Positions 35,813 to 48,045 are shown, counted from the stretch's first letter. The stretch is DNA of 64,000 nt from Pistacia vera (GCF_008641045.1 NW_022196425.1:1-64000); one strand, 5' to 3'. The notes: generated from the letters alone by a model not told the origin. Program-made: numbers and translations.

Positions 35813-38800
35813 ATGAGATTCTCAATCTTGAGAAAAGCTCTACAGAGTCGAAACACAAATAATATATCCTCACTATTCAACTCCACAACTACTTTTCGTC
35901 CATTCTCACAAGTCTCCTCGCAATCCCAACGGTACGCCTTCTACGCTTCTATTTAATTCTTTTCTCAAAAACATTCATTGATTTAAAGCTCCATTCTTAA
36001 AAACAGACCTTCATTTGGTATTGCCTTCGATATCGACGGCGTCCTTCTGTTAGGCAACACGCCTATTGGTGGCTCTCCTTCGGCTCTTAAGAGACTCTAC
36101 CAAGAATCTGGTACTGACTCACCTGAAATATTGTTTAACTTTTTTGGAAATTATAAAGCTGAACCTTTTTTCACCCACTTTTTTTTTTTTTTTTTTTTCC
36201 ATATTGTGGGCAGGTGATTTGAAGATTCCTTATGTGTTCTTGACTAATGGTAAGTTGTTTAGTTTATTTTTGGATTCTTCTGTCTTGGGATTCTGCTGAT
36301 GATTAATATTGTATTGATTGTGTATAAATTTTGGCGTTGATTTACATATTGGTTATTGAAGAACTAAATAATGCATTTTTAATAAGTTCATTGGCAACGA
36401 TTCTGAATCTCAACAGGAGGTGGTTTTCGTGAATCTAAAAGAGCCTCTGAGTTGAGTAAACTTCTGGGTGTAAATGTTCTACCTTCACAGGTTCTGCTAC
36501 TTTTTTATTTTTTAAACTATATCTGACTCCAAACTCTGCTTTCTTTTTTTTATTATAGCGCTTAGCTCTTTTGCATTGATCAGCTCTTTAAATTGTGATT
36601 ACAATGCAGGTCGTACAAGGCCATTCACCTTTTAAACAGCTGGTCAATAGGTAGGCGTTTATATTGAGTATGATTTATGGCTAATTACCAAGTTTCAAGG
36701 ACTTTATATTCATGCTGACATTGAGGATCCCTGAAATATTAATTAGATTTAAATTTATATTATGTGTTACAGCATTGTTTGAGAGACTAGAAATAGAATA
36801 TAGTTGCATCCAAAAAGGAATCGATTTGTTTTGGAAGTAGAGGGTTGGTATCACATGTTCGCCCATCAGGCATCTAGACCTCTTTTGAAGCAAAGATCAT
36901 ATGCCCTTGATTTTATTCATCCCATAAACTGTTTCATGAAATAAACTTAAGTTGTATCTGTAAGCTCACCAAGGTGATGATAAATGTAAAATATAACCCC
37001 AGGGTTTGGTTGAGTGGTTAAGAACCTTTGTACAAGAGGTCAGAGGTTCAATTTCCTGGGGGCATCTGACTTTGTAATAGTTATATCACACTAGTTCTTG
37101 GTTACCATGGTTGTAAGGCCTACCCAGGCTGCAAGTAACTCTTGCTTCTCAGTTTAAAACTCAGTGATAAGGGAATGGGACTTTTGGGTATCCAAATTAA
37201 AGAAATTTACAAGCCAATGAAATAACATGTGAGCATGCGTACCAGAGTTGAAGTAAGGAAAAAATATAAAATGAATGATAAATAGAATAAGTAAGATGTT
37301 CATATCTGTGTTCAGTATTTTTTTTTTTTTTTTGGATCTCAGTATGTTTGTCTCTATGTTGATTACATATTTACTACAGATTTGAGAATGAGTTGATTGT
37401 TGCTGTTGGTAAAGGTGAACCTGCTGCAGTGATGACTGAATATGGATTTAAGTAAGCTTTTGTGACTTGTCTGATTTCTTGGATTATCTGCTTCCTTTAC
37501 CGATATTTGCCTAAGCCTTCAAGAATTTTGTAGCCTGAGTTTTTAGCCCTAACTCACTTATTTGTGTATTGATTTATCTGCAGAAATGTTCTTTCAATAG
37601 ATGAGTATGCATCCTACTTTGACAACATTGATCCACTGGCACACTATAAGAAATGGACAATTAAACATGCTGCTAATCAAAATATAACATCTAAAGAGAT
37701 GGCTTCAAGAATTTACTCTCAGAGAGTTCAGGCAGCATTTATTGTTAGTGAACCTGTTGACTGGAGCAGAGACATTCAGGTTGCCTTATGTCTTTCTTAT
37801 CTTATTTGCATTCACTGAGAGGACTTCTGATTAAGTTATGAACCATATAGCTGGTATGAGATGCAGAGCACTATGGCTTGTTACACACTAGAAGAACAGT
37901 TAAGAATATACCATAGGCCTCTCCTTTGGTACTAATGCTGCTGTATTGGTGTCCAAAAGTATGACAATGCTATATTTGAATGGACCATGAATAGTGAGAC
38001 TAGTTTTCTTAGAATGATACAGGTAGTGTCAAGAGGCCTGAACAGTCCAACCTCTGGATCTTTTCAGCTTGCAGATCTTACTGCTCCTGAGAAATGATTT
38101 AATAGTAGCTGAACTGGATTGTAGTGATGGTTGTTTAGCTTGTTTTAGTGCTTAGAACTATAGTGTCTAGCGAATGCCTTGAGTGGCCCTATATTGGAGG
38201 TTTGAGGGGGACTTTAATGTTGTTATTTTCTAGTGGTTCTAAACTTGCTCCTTTTCCAATTTATTCATTTTTTATATCTTCTATACAGTGGCTTCTTTTT
38301 AATTGAATTATGTAATCTAACGTTCTTGTTGAAATATGATGCTTGGACTCTTGAGTTAACTGGTGATAGATGTCACTATTAGGTTCTTTGCGACATTTTA
38401 AGAACTGGAGGTCTTCCTGGAAGGGAAACTGGACACCAACCTCATCTATATTTTGCAAATGATGATCTTGAATACCAGGTTTGTTACGATGTTGACTATA
38501 GAGGTTAATATCTGTTTCTTGTGTTCTTGCTGCAAAATCATTTGGAAAACTAGTGATGTACTGACAGTGTGCCACGAAAGGTAGGCTACTTTCCCTATTG
38601 AACGTCTTGGTATGGGAGCTTTCAGAATTGCTTTAGAATCCATCTTCAATAGGTAAGACAACTCCACTTGCTGATGCTATACCCTTTGAATATTTTCAGC
38701 GAATCACTAGTGTTCTCTTGGAGGGCCTCCTATGGATGGGCAATAACTGAATGAGTACAATTGCTCAAATGAGTTTTAGGGTACTATGTGCATTTTAGAG

Positions 38801-39783
38801 CCAGAAAACTTTTACTGAGTTGGGATGAATAGACATAAAATGTTGAAAAATTTAACCCCTATATCATGTCTTTGCTGGCCTGCCATAGACTTCTAAATTA
38901 TCAATATCATGTGATTCCATGAATAATGCCTCTAGTTAAATATGCAGAATCCACCCCAAAGCTCTGGAATATACTTCTTTTGGCAAGCCAAATCCATCAG
39001 TATTCCAGAATGCTGAAACTGTGCTAAAGCAACTAGTGTCATCTCTTCATCCTAATGCTCATGATGTGAATCGTGCAACTCCTCAAAGTCATCTTTTCAA
39101 AACACTATATATGGTAGGAGATAACCCTTCGGTTGACATCAATGGTGCACGCCAGGTTTGTCTCACTTGGCTTACAAATGTTGGTTCATATTTTTGTGTC
39201 AGTAATATGAACTACATATTTTGTTCAGATATTTGAGTAGAACACTGGATTTTGTTTTACATTTCAGGCTGGACGACCCTGGTTTTCAATTTTGACTAGG
39301 ACAGGGGTTTTCAAGGGAAAGGAAAACCATGCCAAGTTTCCGGCAGATCTGGTAAGCAGTTGATGAGTTCCTGTAAAGTGTCTGTACAAATGTACTTTCC
39401 TTGCTATATGTATTAATATAAATAGTATCAAAACAAGGCAATAAACACACAGCCACATCTTTTCTTTTCTTTTTGTTTTTCCCTCCTCTTCTTTCAAGTT
39501 TCCCTCCCTTGTCAAATTCCTGGGCTATCATTGGATAACCAAAAGATGCCTGAAACTGCAATCCACTCTACCTTTGCCTTTACCCTGGCTTCTTGATGAC
39601 TAGAGAAACCAGCTATCTGAGTGGGTGGAAAGTGTAGTATCAATAATTTGGTGTTGAATTGCTATTTAATCATACTTTTGTTTGAGGTTGCCTAAGTCAA
39701 ATCGTTTATGCCGTATTTTGCAGGTTGTTGACACCGTAGAAGAGGCTGTGGACTACATATTGAGAAAGGAAGTCACCCATTAA
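35813..39783 (+). CDS. HAD-superfamily IIA hydrolase, CECR5/HDHD5 type, 12 exons, 385 aa
   Basis: Exons 35813-35931, 36007-36110, 36214-36249, 36417-36490, 36610-36650, 37380-37451, 37584-37779, 38383-38478, 38585-38652, 38948-39155, 39268-39351 and 39724-39783. All are bounded by GT-AG and the frame closes at TAA. HAD motifs: FDIDGVLLLG (47-56, nucleophile D48 and acid D50), FLTNGGGF (motif II, T85/N86), FGKPNP (motif III lysine K282) and GDNPSVDINGA (motif IV, 326-336). The C2-type cap lies between motifs II and III. The first ~40 residues are rich in R, S, T and N with few acids, like a mitochondrial presequence. Family members are phosphatase-like, and the substrate of the plant protein is unknown to me. 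It converges with the reductase gene downstream. Confidence 0.9.
36994..37200 (+). mobile_element. tRNA-derived SINE-like insertion in HAD intron 5
   Basis: An A-box-like TGGTTGAGTGGTTAAG (about 37008) and, ~35 bp further, a B-box-like AGAGGTTCAATTTCC (about 37044) form the internal pol III promoter order of a tRNA-derived SINE. A tRNA-unrelated body follows to about 37200. Flanking duplications were not identified. Confidence 0.55.
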
Positions 39784-39930
39784 AAGTCTATGTGCCCATA
39801 TTCGATCAAGATTTTTTTGCCTCATTGTTTCAAACACAGCTATTAATTATTTTTGATTAAAGGTTGTTCTATCATGTACAAGTCAATTCAGTTTAATAAC
39901 ATCATTTTCGTCAAGAATTATGATAACCTA

Positions 39931-40791
39931 GGGTGTGTTTGGTTCATTATTTTGGATAGGATTTTGGGAATAATATTGGGTAGTTGGATAGGGGAGTATT
40001 AGGAGGTAAACTTTAAAAATTTATGAAAAAGCCCTTTGGTTTGCTAATTTAATTAAAGACCCTAATATATAAAATAACAAAAACACCCCACTACCTACAG
40101 TGCCAGATTCCGACCGGCCACCACCGTTGGAATCTAACCGAAAAATTTCGTTACGACACAAACCTGTCGGATCTGTGTTGTAACGCGTCGCAATGGCCTT
40201 TTCCGACCAGATCCACCGGCCACCAAAGATGGACTTCTTTTGACATTTTCCGACGGTCGACGACAACATTTGGTCGTAGATCTGGTCGGAAAAAGCCAGA
40301 TCTACGACCAAATGTTGTCGTCGACCGTCGGAAAACGTCAAAAGAAGTCCATCTTTGGTGGCCGTCGTTTTCGGTCAATGATAGCCAAGATTTGGCCGTC
40401 GTTGATCGTCAACGATGGCCATTTCTTTGGCCGTCGTTGATCGTCAACGATGGCCATTTCTTTGGCCATCGTTGACGGCTAGATCCGTGATGGATCTTGC
40501 AGAAAAGGCCAGATCGGTGAACTTCTCGCCATTTCTGGTCGGTAGGTAGGCCGTTGTACAGATTCCGGCAACCACCGACGATGGTTGCCGGAATCTGGTA
40601 AGTATGGGTTGGTGGGGATGTTTTTGTTAATTTTTAAACTTTTTTTCTGGGGGTATTTAATGAAATTAATAAGCTTAAGGGGTCTAAATGTAATTAAAAA
40701 AATATAGTAAAATTTCTGGAATAATATGTCAAACAATATTTGGGGAATAGGATTGGGAATATGGATAAAAAAAATGAACCAAACATGACCC
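39931..40791. mobile_element. Non-autonomous TIR element B2 between converging genes
   Basis: The left end GGGTGTGTTTGGTTCATT and the complement of the right end GGGTCATGTTTGGTTCATT are inverted, with TA on both sides (CCTA left, TAGA right). AT-rich arms carry ATAGGATT-GGGAATA words. The core 40080-40620 is GC-rich, with a long hairpin (separate entry) and a tandem 36-bp unit (about 40395-40465, built on GTCGTTGATCGTCAACGATGG). It sits 148 bp after the HAD stop and ~440 bp from the reductase stop. Confidence 0.75.
40218..40363. repeat. 68-bp-arm hairpin with one mismatch
   Basis: Arm 40218-40285 and arm 40296-40363 are reverse complements at 67 of 68 positions around a 10-nt loop (TCGGAAAAAG). 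The only difference is TGACATTTTC on one side against GAAAACGTCA on the other. A transcript would fold into a dsRNA-like stem much longer than a typical plant miRNA precursor duplex. Confidence 0.95.
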
Positions 40792-41233
40792 TAGAGGTTA
40801 TTTAAATTACCGATATAGTTACACAGTTGAATAAGAGTTCTTTTTTATATAACTTACATCATGCTCTTGCCAATCAACTATTTTTTCGTCTCATTGTTTT
40901 GCCTCGCATCTTGAATTCAATAATCAAAGTGTAGAACACCTGCTGTGCCCATCACAACCGTGGAAGGTTGCAAGATCGGCGCCCAATTTATCAGCGGAAA
41001 ACATAATTACAAAGGGAAAAGCAAAATAAAAGTAATTTTTTATTTAATTTGACAGTGAAATAAGATCTTGCTCAACATAATTACATTGCAGTTAATAGTT
41101 CAGTAATAAAATATGTTCCATATTGTACAACATACAAGATGGTGTAATGTGGAAGACCTGATCAACTTTATCTGAGTTGTAATTTGATTTTCCCTTTTTG
41201 CAGGTAGAATTTTAGAGTGCTATTACATCCCGA
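40792..41233. other. Spacer and 3' region of the reductase gene
   Basis: Contains the probable 3' untranslated region of the minus-strand reductase gene. Nothing else is recognised. Confidence 0.5.
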
Positions 41234-44009
41234 CTAAAACTTCAGTACTTGTTTAGGTTGGCTACCCTGTGATCCAAGTGCTTTATCCAGTGCAATCTGA
41301 AAATTGTCAAAAGGAACCAATTCCATCCTGCAAAGTGGAGCACCTCAACTGATAAAATAGATGGCTCATGCTTATTGACAGATATTAAACTGCCAAGTTA
41401 ACCAAAAAGAAGAGGTTGAGTTTGTCTATGAAGGAGAACATACTCATATTTCAACTTCCCTTCCCGTACAAGGCACAGAAGATAATCTATCATATTTCTG
41501 CACTCCGTAGCTTTATCTGAACTTAGCCATTTCTGCAACCAAAAACCCTTCAAGGAAAGATCCTGCAAAAAAAGTATATTTAGGACAATGAACTCGAGGA
41601 TGATCCCATGAATTGTGTTTTTAGAAACAAATAATTGTTCTGCCCAGGCTTGTACAAACATAACCTGAAAAGACATCAACACACTGTAACAATAAGAAAA
41701 GAATGGGAAAACCATGGCTTACCTTAAAAATGAAGGATGAAGTTGATACGGTGACAGGTTTCTTTGACATTCCACCATAAGTTACCATAGTTCCTCCCTG
41801 TCTGCAAATGAGAAGTTATTGCTTTCCTAAGAGAGATTAAATTTAAACCCAACAGTTCCTCAATAATTCAGTACTGAAGGTTACACCTCAAGAATTTGAG
41901 AACCAAAGAAGCAGAATTGCCCCCAACACAGTTGAATCCCAAAGCAGGTTCAGGTAAATTAGCCTAGAATGTAAGGAGATGTAAAATGGCAAGCTTAAGT
42001 TATGTGAGAAACAAATACGCACTAAAAAAATGGAATCCTTTAATAAACCAGGCACACCAGAAGATCAAAACCTTCCCACTTATAGTGAGTAAATAGATTA
42101 TTATACCAGGAGACCCTTGACATTCTTCACTTCCAGTTGGCTCTCAGTAAAAACTTCATCTGCCCCAATATTTTTAAGTTTTTCCTTCGCTTCATCTGAT
42201 CCTGGCCTGAAGCAAGCTGAAGATGGTAAGTGAAGTTATGCAGGCATCATTCATCAGATTACAGAACTTCAGAAAGTACAGAGATGAATCAAAAACACAT
42301 TTCCTGTCACATTGTAAACTTCTATAACTTTTGCATGTGCCTAGCCATAGGACCTCTTCTACCTAAATATTTGGAAGGATGTTACCAGCATCCATTGTTT
42401 AACAACAAATATATCAGTTTCTTTTTCCTTGAAGTAAGAGAATTTTCAAGTCTTTTCTTTATGCATGTATGAGCATTTCTAAGGTGATGTCTTCGGGAGC
42501 ATAAAAAAGGTAATGAATACCATAATTCCCTAGTTGAAAGTGGATTACTATTAACGAGTTTAAAGACATAAACATAAACAGAACCTACTGAGAAATATAG
42601 TGCTCAGAATTATCAACTTTCAAACAAATAGCTTTATAACAAGCTTAGATGCGCAAACTCAAAAAATTAATACATTACTTCTGAACTCGAAAGTACCTGT
42701 CCCTTATGATATTAATGCTATGGATGCCACGAAATTTTGCAATCTGAATTATGCACTGTCCTACAATGCTTGTAGCACCATTTTGCACAATAGAATCTCC
42801 TGATTATACCCAGAATAATCAGTAGAAACGGTAAAAGAAATACAAAAGCATCAACATTATCAAAATGAACATATGGCCGTACCAGAATTTAGAGTCGTGA
42901 AGTCTTCAAGCATCCTTAATGCAGTCAAAGGATTAACAGTAATTGTTGCAGCATATTCCATAGGTGAAACCTTATTAATTTTGTGCCAAACACTCTGATC
43001 TTTGACAACATAAGTCTGCCATGTCCCTACGTAGAACAAATACAATCATCACTGAACAAGCTCAAGCAACTCGCTACATATTTCACCTTCAAAGTTGAGC
43101 AAAGAAAAAAAAAAAATGTACCAGAAGACGGGGGTGATGGAATGACCCAATCACCGGGCAATAAACCTGCAACCTCTGAGCCCACTGAGTACACCTCTCC
43201 AACACCCTCATATCCTCCGATTGCTGGCACCTGTGGCCTCACTGGGTACACTCCTAAATAACACCACCCATTTCCACTCAATAAAGGTTTCTTAACATAT
43301 ACTCTTAAGAGGGCGCACGTTAAGATACAACAAAGAAAAAAATTTGATTATATCAATTAACTTTTATCTATAGAATACAAAGAAAAACAGTCCCCTGAAT
43401 TCATAACAGTAAAATTTTGAATTATTGTAGTCTTAGTCTATGCAATAACAACTCAACAAACAAGAATGATTCTGAAAACGTAGCAATTCACTTAACATAT
43501 GTTTTATAGAATCATTCACAATTTATCAAAACATAAGAATTTTTAATTTTCAATTGTATCAACAAACTACATATTACAAGGGGAAAAAAAAAAAGAAAAA
43601 AAAAAGAAAAGGAAAGGAAAAGCCTTTGACCTTGAATGCGGTTGATATCAGACGGATTGATGGGAGCAGCCAGCATTTTAACGCACACGTCATTCTGTTT
43701 CACTTCAACCGGCGGTAAGTCTATCACTCTGCAATATTCCACACACAGTTACTCACTCAGTGCTATACTAAAAAATATATGCCCATCGCATTATATGTAA
43801 ATAGATAATCAGTGCGTATAGGTGTACTTGGTGACGGCGTCAGGTGGGCCCTCGCGCTCGTACACCACGGCCTTGGACGGCGGCGACATGAGAGCCGAGA
43901 AGGCTCGAATGCATTGAGCTTGGGCACCGCGACAATAGGTCCATTTGAGACCGAAACTTTCTGCTGATTTGTTAAAAGCTTTCGCAGCAACTGACCTTGC
44001 CAACGCCAT
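41234..44009 (-). CDS. MECR: Mitochondrial trans-2-enoyl-CoA/ACP reductase (MECR), 10 exons, 375 aa
   Basis: Minus-strand exons 44009-43828, 43728-43631, 43253-43122, 43026-42883, 42799-42697, 42206-42107, 41963-41887, 41801-41723, 41562-41444 and 41327-41234. All introns are GT-AG and the frame closes at TAG. It is a medium-chain dehydrogenase/reductase without zinc ligands: INPSDINRI (84-92), GGYEGVGEV (106-114), the NADPH-binding NGATSIVGQC (192-201), then VTYGGMSKKP. In mitochondrial fatty-acid synthesis it reduces trans-2-enoyl-ACP with NADPH, the last step of each cycle, supporting lipoic-acid supply. The N terminus MALARSVAAKAFNKSAES is basic and amphipathic, like a mitochondrial presequence. 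An ATG 18 bp upstream in frame (44027) would add MCSRGE; I prefer 44009 because the presequence then starts normally. Confidence 0.95.
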
Positions 44010-44027
44010 CTCTCCCCGAGAACACAA

Positions 44028-44444
44028 TAGTCACAGTGTACTCTCCTGCTCAAGCTTTAATCGGTTCCCCTCTATGCGATGCCGTTTCCGCTCTTCATAA
44101 GTTCGAGATATTGTCACGTAATCATTCATTATAATTGGAAGACAATTATTTTAAAGATTAAATAAAAAAAAGAACACAAATCTCATCTGTATTAACAAAC
44201 AAATATTTTTTTATCACATTAAAGGAGGCTTTATAATATATATCTTTATGAGATTGATAAATGTTCGTTTATTGATATAAATAAAATATGTATTTTTTTT
44301 TTTTTTTTAAGATGAGTGTCGTCCAATTAATGATAACTCTGGAAATTGAAACGATAAAAAGTTGATGGTATATTACATTTTTCAATAAATTATATATCGA
44401 ACATATTTTTGTGAAAATTTGTTTCATATCGTAAATGCAAAAAA
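44028..44444. other. Upstream region of the reductase gene
   Basis: Probable minus-strand promoter next to the start codon, then AT-rich sequence with T runs. No clear motif singled out. Confidence 0.45.
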
Positions 44445-45900
44445 TCTACCTTTACAGAAATATGGTCTGATTCCGTGAGGTTGAGGCTACTAGCAATCCG
44501 TAGTACCTATGGCTATACACGCAAGAAAACAAGCGTAAAGCGAACGGAAAACACCGGGATGGTGTTTGCTGTAGGCACTCCGACGCTCAAGTCAACAAGG
44601 CTGAGTGAGACTAATTTAGTGGGGGTTAGGGAAATAGAAGGTTACTAGAAGTCTAGTCGGAGACTATAACTATGGCTGTGATGCGAAATTTTCAAGAGTG
44701 AGAACTACGGGGTCTGAAGGTGTAATGTCTTCTCCTGTAAGAGGGTTGACCTCTGTTGAAATAGCGATTGTAGGATCTTCGAGTCCCAGTAGGACTGTGA
44801 GTCCTTGGAGTTGAGGTTTTGTGAAAAAGGAGAACCTTTGATTCCCTTACCTTAGTGGGAAAATGAGTCCTAGCAGGGCTAAGGCACGGATCTTAGACGG
44901 ATTAGGATAGTGATGGACCTCTTCGATAGAGTTCAGATAATCCTAAAATAAGTAGGCAACCCTAGGCTCCAAGTAGACCCTAAGTACAGTAGGTGGTCTA
45001 GGATCAAAGGGCCTAGGCCTAGACAAGCTGGTGACGAGGCCTAAGCGAATCGAGCTTTTGCCGATAGGCCCAAGTAGTGAGCAACAGGGTAGGTGTACCG
45101 AGCAGACCTGATATGCAGACTCAGTTATGGGCCCAATCGGAATTAGGCCAGAGCTCCGAGCTTTGTTGAAGGTGTCTTTCTGTTCAGGCCTATTTGGGCC
45201 AAAAACATTTTTTGGCCCTAACAGTTTGCCCCGCACTCTCTAAGTTAAGGGGTGCTTATCTTAGAGGGTAGATGTTGTGTGGAGGTATGCATAGTCGTCC
45301 TTCGTAATCAACTGGTTGGATACGTGAGTGTACTACTTCTTCGTTCGTGAAGCCGAACAATATAGCTTTTACTGTAGGTGATGCACTTGGCATACTAGGC
45401 CGAGTGGGTGAGTAAAGGTGAAACACAAACATACCTTCACTCGGCGTATTTGACCAAGAGGAAAAATGGAGTTGACCTTGGAGAACTCGCCTGGTGCGTT
45501 GGACCGAGTAAGGGGGAGCGGCGAATATCCATGAAGATGCTCTAATTCGGTGCATCAAACCAATTGATGGGATGTGAGGCACATCCTGTGAAGATATCCT
45601 CACTCAGTGCATCGAATCGAGTGAGAGGATGTGAAGTATCATTTAAAGGTGTCCGAACTCGGTGCATCGAACCGAGTGAGAGAAGTCATGAGAGCTTGTA
45701 TCACTCGGCGTGTCGCGCCAAATGATGTGTTGCGAACTGGTTGTTTGGAGCTTCCCATTCGGCCGGGTAGGCGGGGCGAATGGATATGAAGTATCACAAG
45801 GTGTTTGATCAGACAATTAATGAGATGAATCATCTGCTCTCATTGGAGATGTAGTCGCCTGGTCAGGTTGACCGAATGATGATGCTAGGGCAGATGCAAC
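44445..45900 (+). mobile_element. LTR-type repeat family L, copy 4
   Basis: It matches copy 1 (10150 onward) in order: AAAATCTACC, TCCGTGAGGTTGAGGCTACT, GTGTTTGCTGTAGGCACTCC, GACGCTCAAGTCAA, AAGAGGGTTGACCTCTGTTG and TTTGCCCCGCACTCTCTAAG. Beyond 45240 it is built from CACTCGG/CCGAGTG words. About 45540-45700 has three ~57-bp tandem-like units, each holding GGTGCATCRAACCGAGTGAG or a variant and GGATGTGA. No protein frame. Probably the LTR plus adjoining leader of one retroelement. Confidence 0.6.
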
Positions 45901-46141
45901 CATCATGCTTTTGGATCGTGAGTCGTTCTAGCACCGACGACTGGCGGCTAGCGGTGGTTGCTGGTGGCTAATAGTGGCTTGGGTGGGTAAGGGTGTTTTT
46001 CTTAATTTATAAATTTTTATTGTGAAGGTAATTGTATGTTTTAAGTTGAATAGAATATGATTAGATTTTGAATTGAACTCAATGAATAGAGAAACAAACA
46101 CCTTTTTTACTCTTTACAATAGGACAGGATAATATACTACT

Positions 46142-46819
46142 GCATGTTTGGCTTAATATTTTTATCCCTATTCTGGATCCTATTCTCCAAATAATGTTTG
46201 GTACACTATTCCAAAAATATTACCCTATTTTTTTAATTACATTTTAACCCCATAAGGTTATTAATTTCACTAAATACCCCCTGAAAAAATGTTTAAAAAT
46301 TAACAAAAACACCCCCATCAACCCAACTTGTCAGATTCCGGCAACCACCGTCGGTGATAGCCGGAATCTGTACAAACGGCCTAACTTCCGACCAGAAATG
46401 GCTGGAAGTTCACCACTGTGGCCTTTTCTGGCCAGATCTGGCCGTCAGCGACAGCCAAAGATGGCCCTTGTTTGGCCTTTTCCGGCTGTCGACGGCCATA
46501 ACAGACCGTAGATCTGGCCTTTTCTGGCCAGATCCACCATGGATCTGGTCGGAAAAGGCCATAACGAAGTGTTACGGCACAGACCGGTCCGGTCTGTGCC
46601 GTGACGAAATTTTCCGGTAAGGTTCTGGCGGTGGTGGCCGGAATCTGACACTGCAGGTGGTGGGGGTGTTTTTGTCATTTTATATGTTAGGGTCTTTAGT
46701 TAAATTAGTAAACCTAAAGGCTTTTTTACAAATTTTTAAAATTTACCTCGTAATACTCCCCTATCCAATAACCCAATATTATCCCTAAAATCCTATCCAA
46801 AATACTAAACCAAACGCAT
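46142..46819. mobile_element. Non-autonomous TIR element B3, relative of B2 in reverse
   Basis: The left end GCATGTTTGGCTTAATATTT pairs with the right-end complement GCGTTTGGTTTAGTATTTTG. The arms share ATCCTATTC-CCAAATAATGTTTGG and AATATTATCCCTAAAATCC with B1 and B2. The core (46330-46670) contains GATTCCGGCAACCACCGTCG, AGATCTGGCC palindromes and GTTACGGCACAGACC, which is the B2 core read on the other strand. It ends with the TGGTGGGGGTGTTTTTGTCA module also present in the MULE MITE. Confidence 0.7.
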
Positions 46820-47288
46820 AGATTTGAAAAGTGTACCAATCAGGGGGTTTTATTTGAAATGAGCGTGAAAAATTAAAGTTTTGGTTAGTGGGTTTGTGTT
46901 CCTTTTTCATGAAAACAATTTGTTTGGTCCAGTTGTGAATCCTAACACAGTTGCAAATTTCAGCCTTCTTGTATATATTTTGCAGCTTGTTGATGTTACT
47001 ATTACATTTTTTTTTTTTTTTTAACTCTTTTAGGTTTGAAAATTGAATATATATGTCCAAAATTTTATTTTATCTTATCATTGGTTTCCAAAATTTTATG
47101 TACTTACAACATGAGATGAGAGGGACTCATGGGATGAAACAAAGGAGGAAAAGTTATCAATTATTGGTTATGACTAAGCAATAAATAAGGGAAAAAAAAA
47201 AAATGAAGAACAAAAATTCTTTTATGGATAAGGTCTACCCGTTTCCAAAAAGACAATTGAGATAAATGGGACTATCTGTTTTTAACAG
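46820..47288. other. Intergenic, no recognised feature
   Basis: AT-rich sequence with homopolymer runs. No gene motif seen. Confidence 0.5.
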
Positions 47289-47940
47289 TAGACCTAGACA
47301 AGGACCAGTCCCAACTAAATCCGGGTCTGAGCTTGATTGGGACTGGTCCCATTTGGGACTAGTCACTTATGAGCCTGGGACTGGTCTTAGGCCCATAAGA
47401 AATTTTAGGGCCCAGACTAGTCCTATGTAGGGCTGTTCAAATCCGGATATCCGATCTGAATGGCTTTATTTCTGATCCGATCCAAATTTTCGGATCAGGA
47501 TATATCCTGATCCGTATCCGATCCGACATATGTGGATATCCGGTTTTTCGGATATCCGATTTTTCGGATCGGATAACTGGATATTCGAAATCTATCCGAA
47601 TTTTTAAAAATTTTGTTCCACCCCCCAACTCTTTTTATATTTAGGGGTTAAATAAAATTATATAGGCGGATTTATGTAATTTTTAGGGGTCTGAAAAATT
47701 CATTTCTAGATTAGTAGATTTTGTAAAATATCAATTTAACCCTTAATATTTTTGTTATTTTCAAAATTACAAAGGGTTTTTGGATATTTTTCAAAGGACT
47801 TTTTTGAAAAAATGCAAAGGGGTTTGGAGTCCAGGCTCAGGCCTTGGAGAAGGGCCCGATCTAGGGACGGCCCTCCTCCATGGGCCTGGTCCCAAGCCTA
47901 GGACCGGTTTTTTGGGACCGATACCAAATGCCTATGTCTA
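47289..47940. mobile_element. Non-autonomous hAT-like element (GGGACC-rich), with an internal fragment of another
   Basis: It starts TAGACCTAGACAAGGACC and ends with the complement TAGACATAGGCATTTGG; compare TAGAGCTAGGCA of the hAT at 18963. Both ends are packed with GGGACTGGTCCC and GGGCCTGG words. The flanks do not show a clean 8-bp duplication. At 47432-47620 a different terminal sequence begins (GGGCTGTTCAAATCCGGATA) with repeated GGATATCCG words, looking like the left end of a second hAT-type element without its right end. Confidence 0.6.
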
Positions 47941-48045
47941 GTTTGACTCGCATGTCTGCAGCACTACGTCGTTTCAGGAAATTAGGGTTTTTCCATACGT
48001 CCCAGGATTAGCAAACGAAGACTTTTACCTGCATGTGAGTCGAGC

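Noticed and set aside
36681..36893. 70-codon minus-strand frame in a HAD intron
   Set aside because: Intronic, no motif, lies opposite a well-supported gene.
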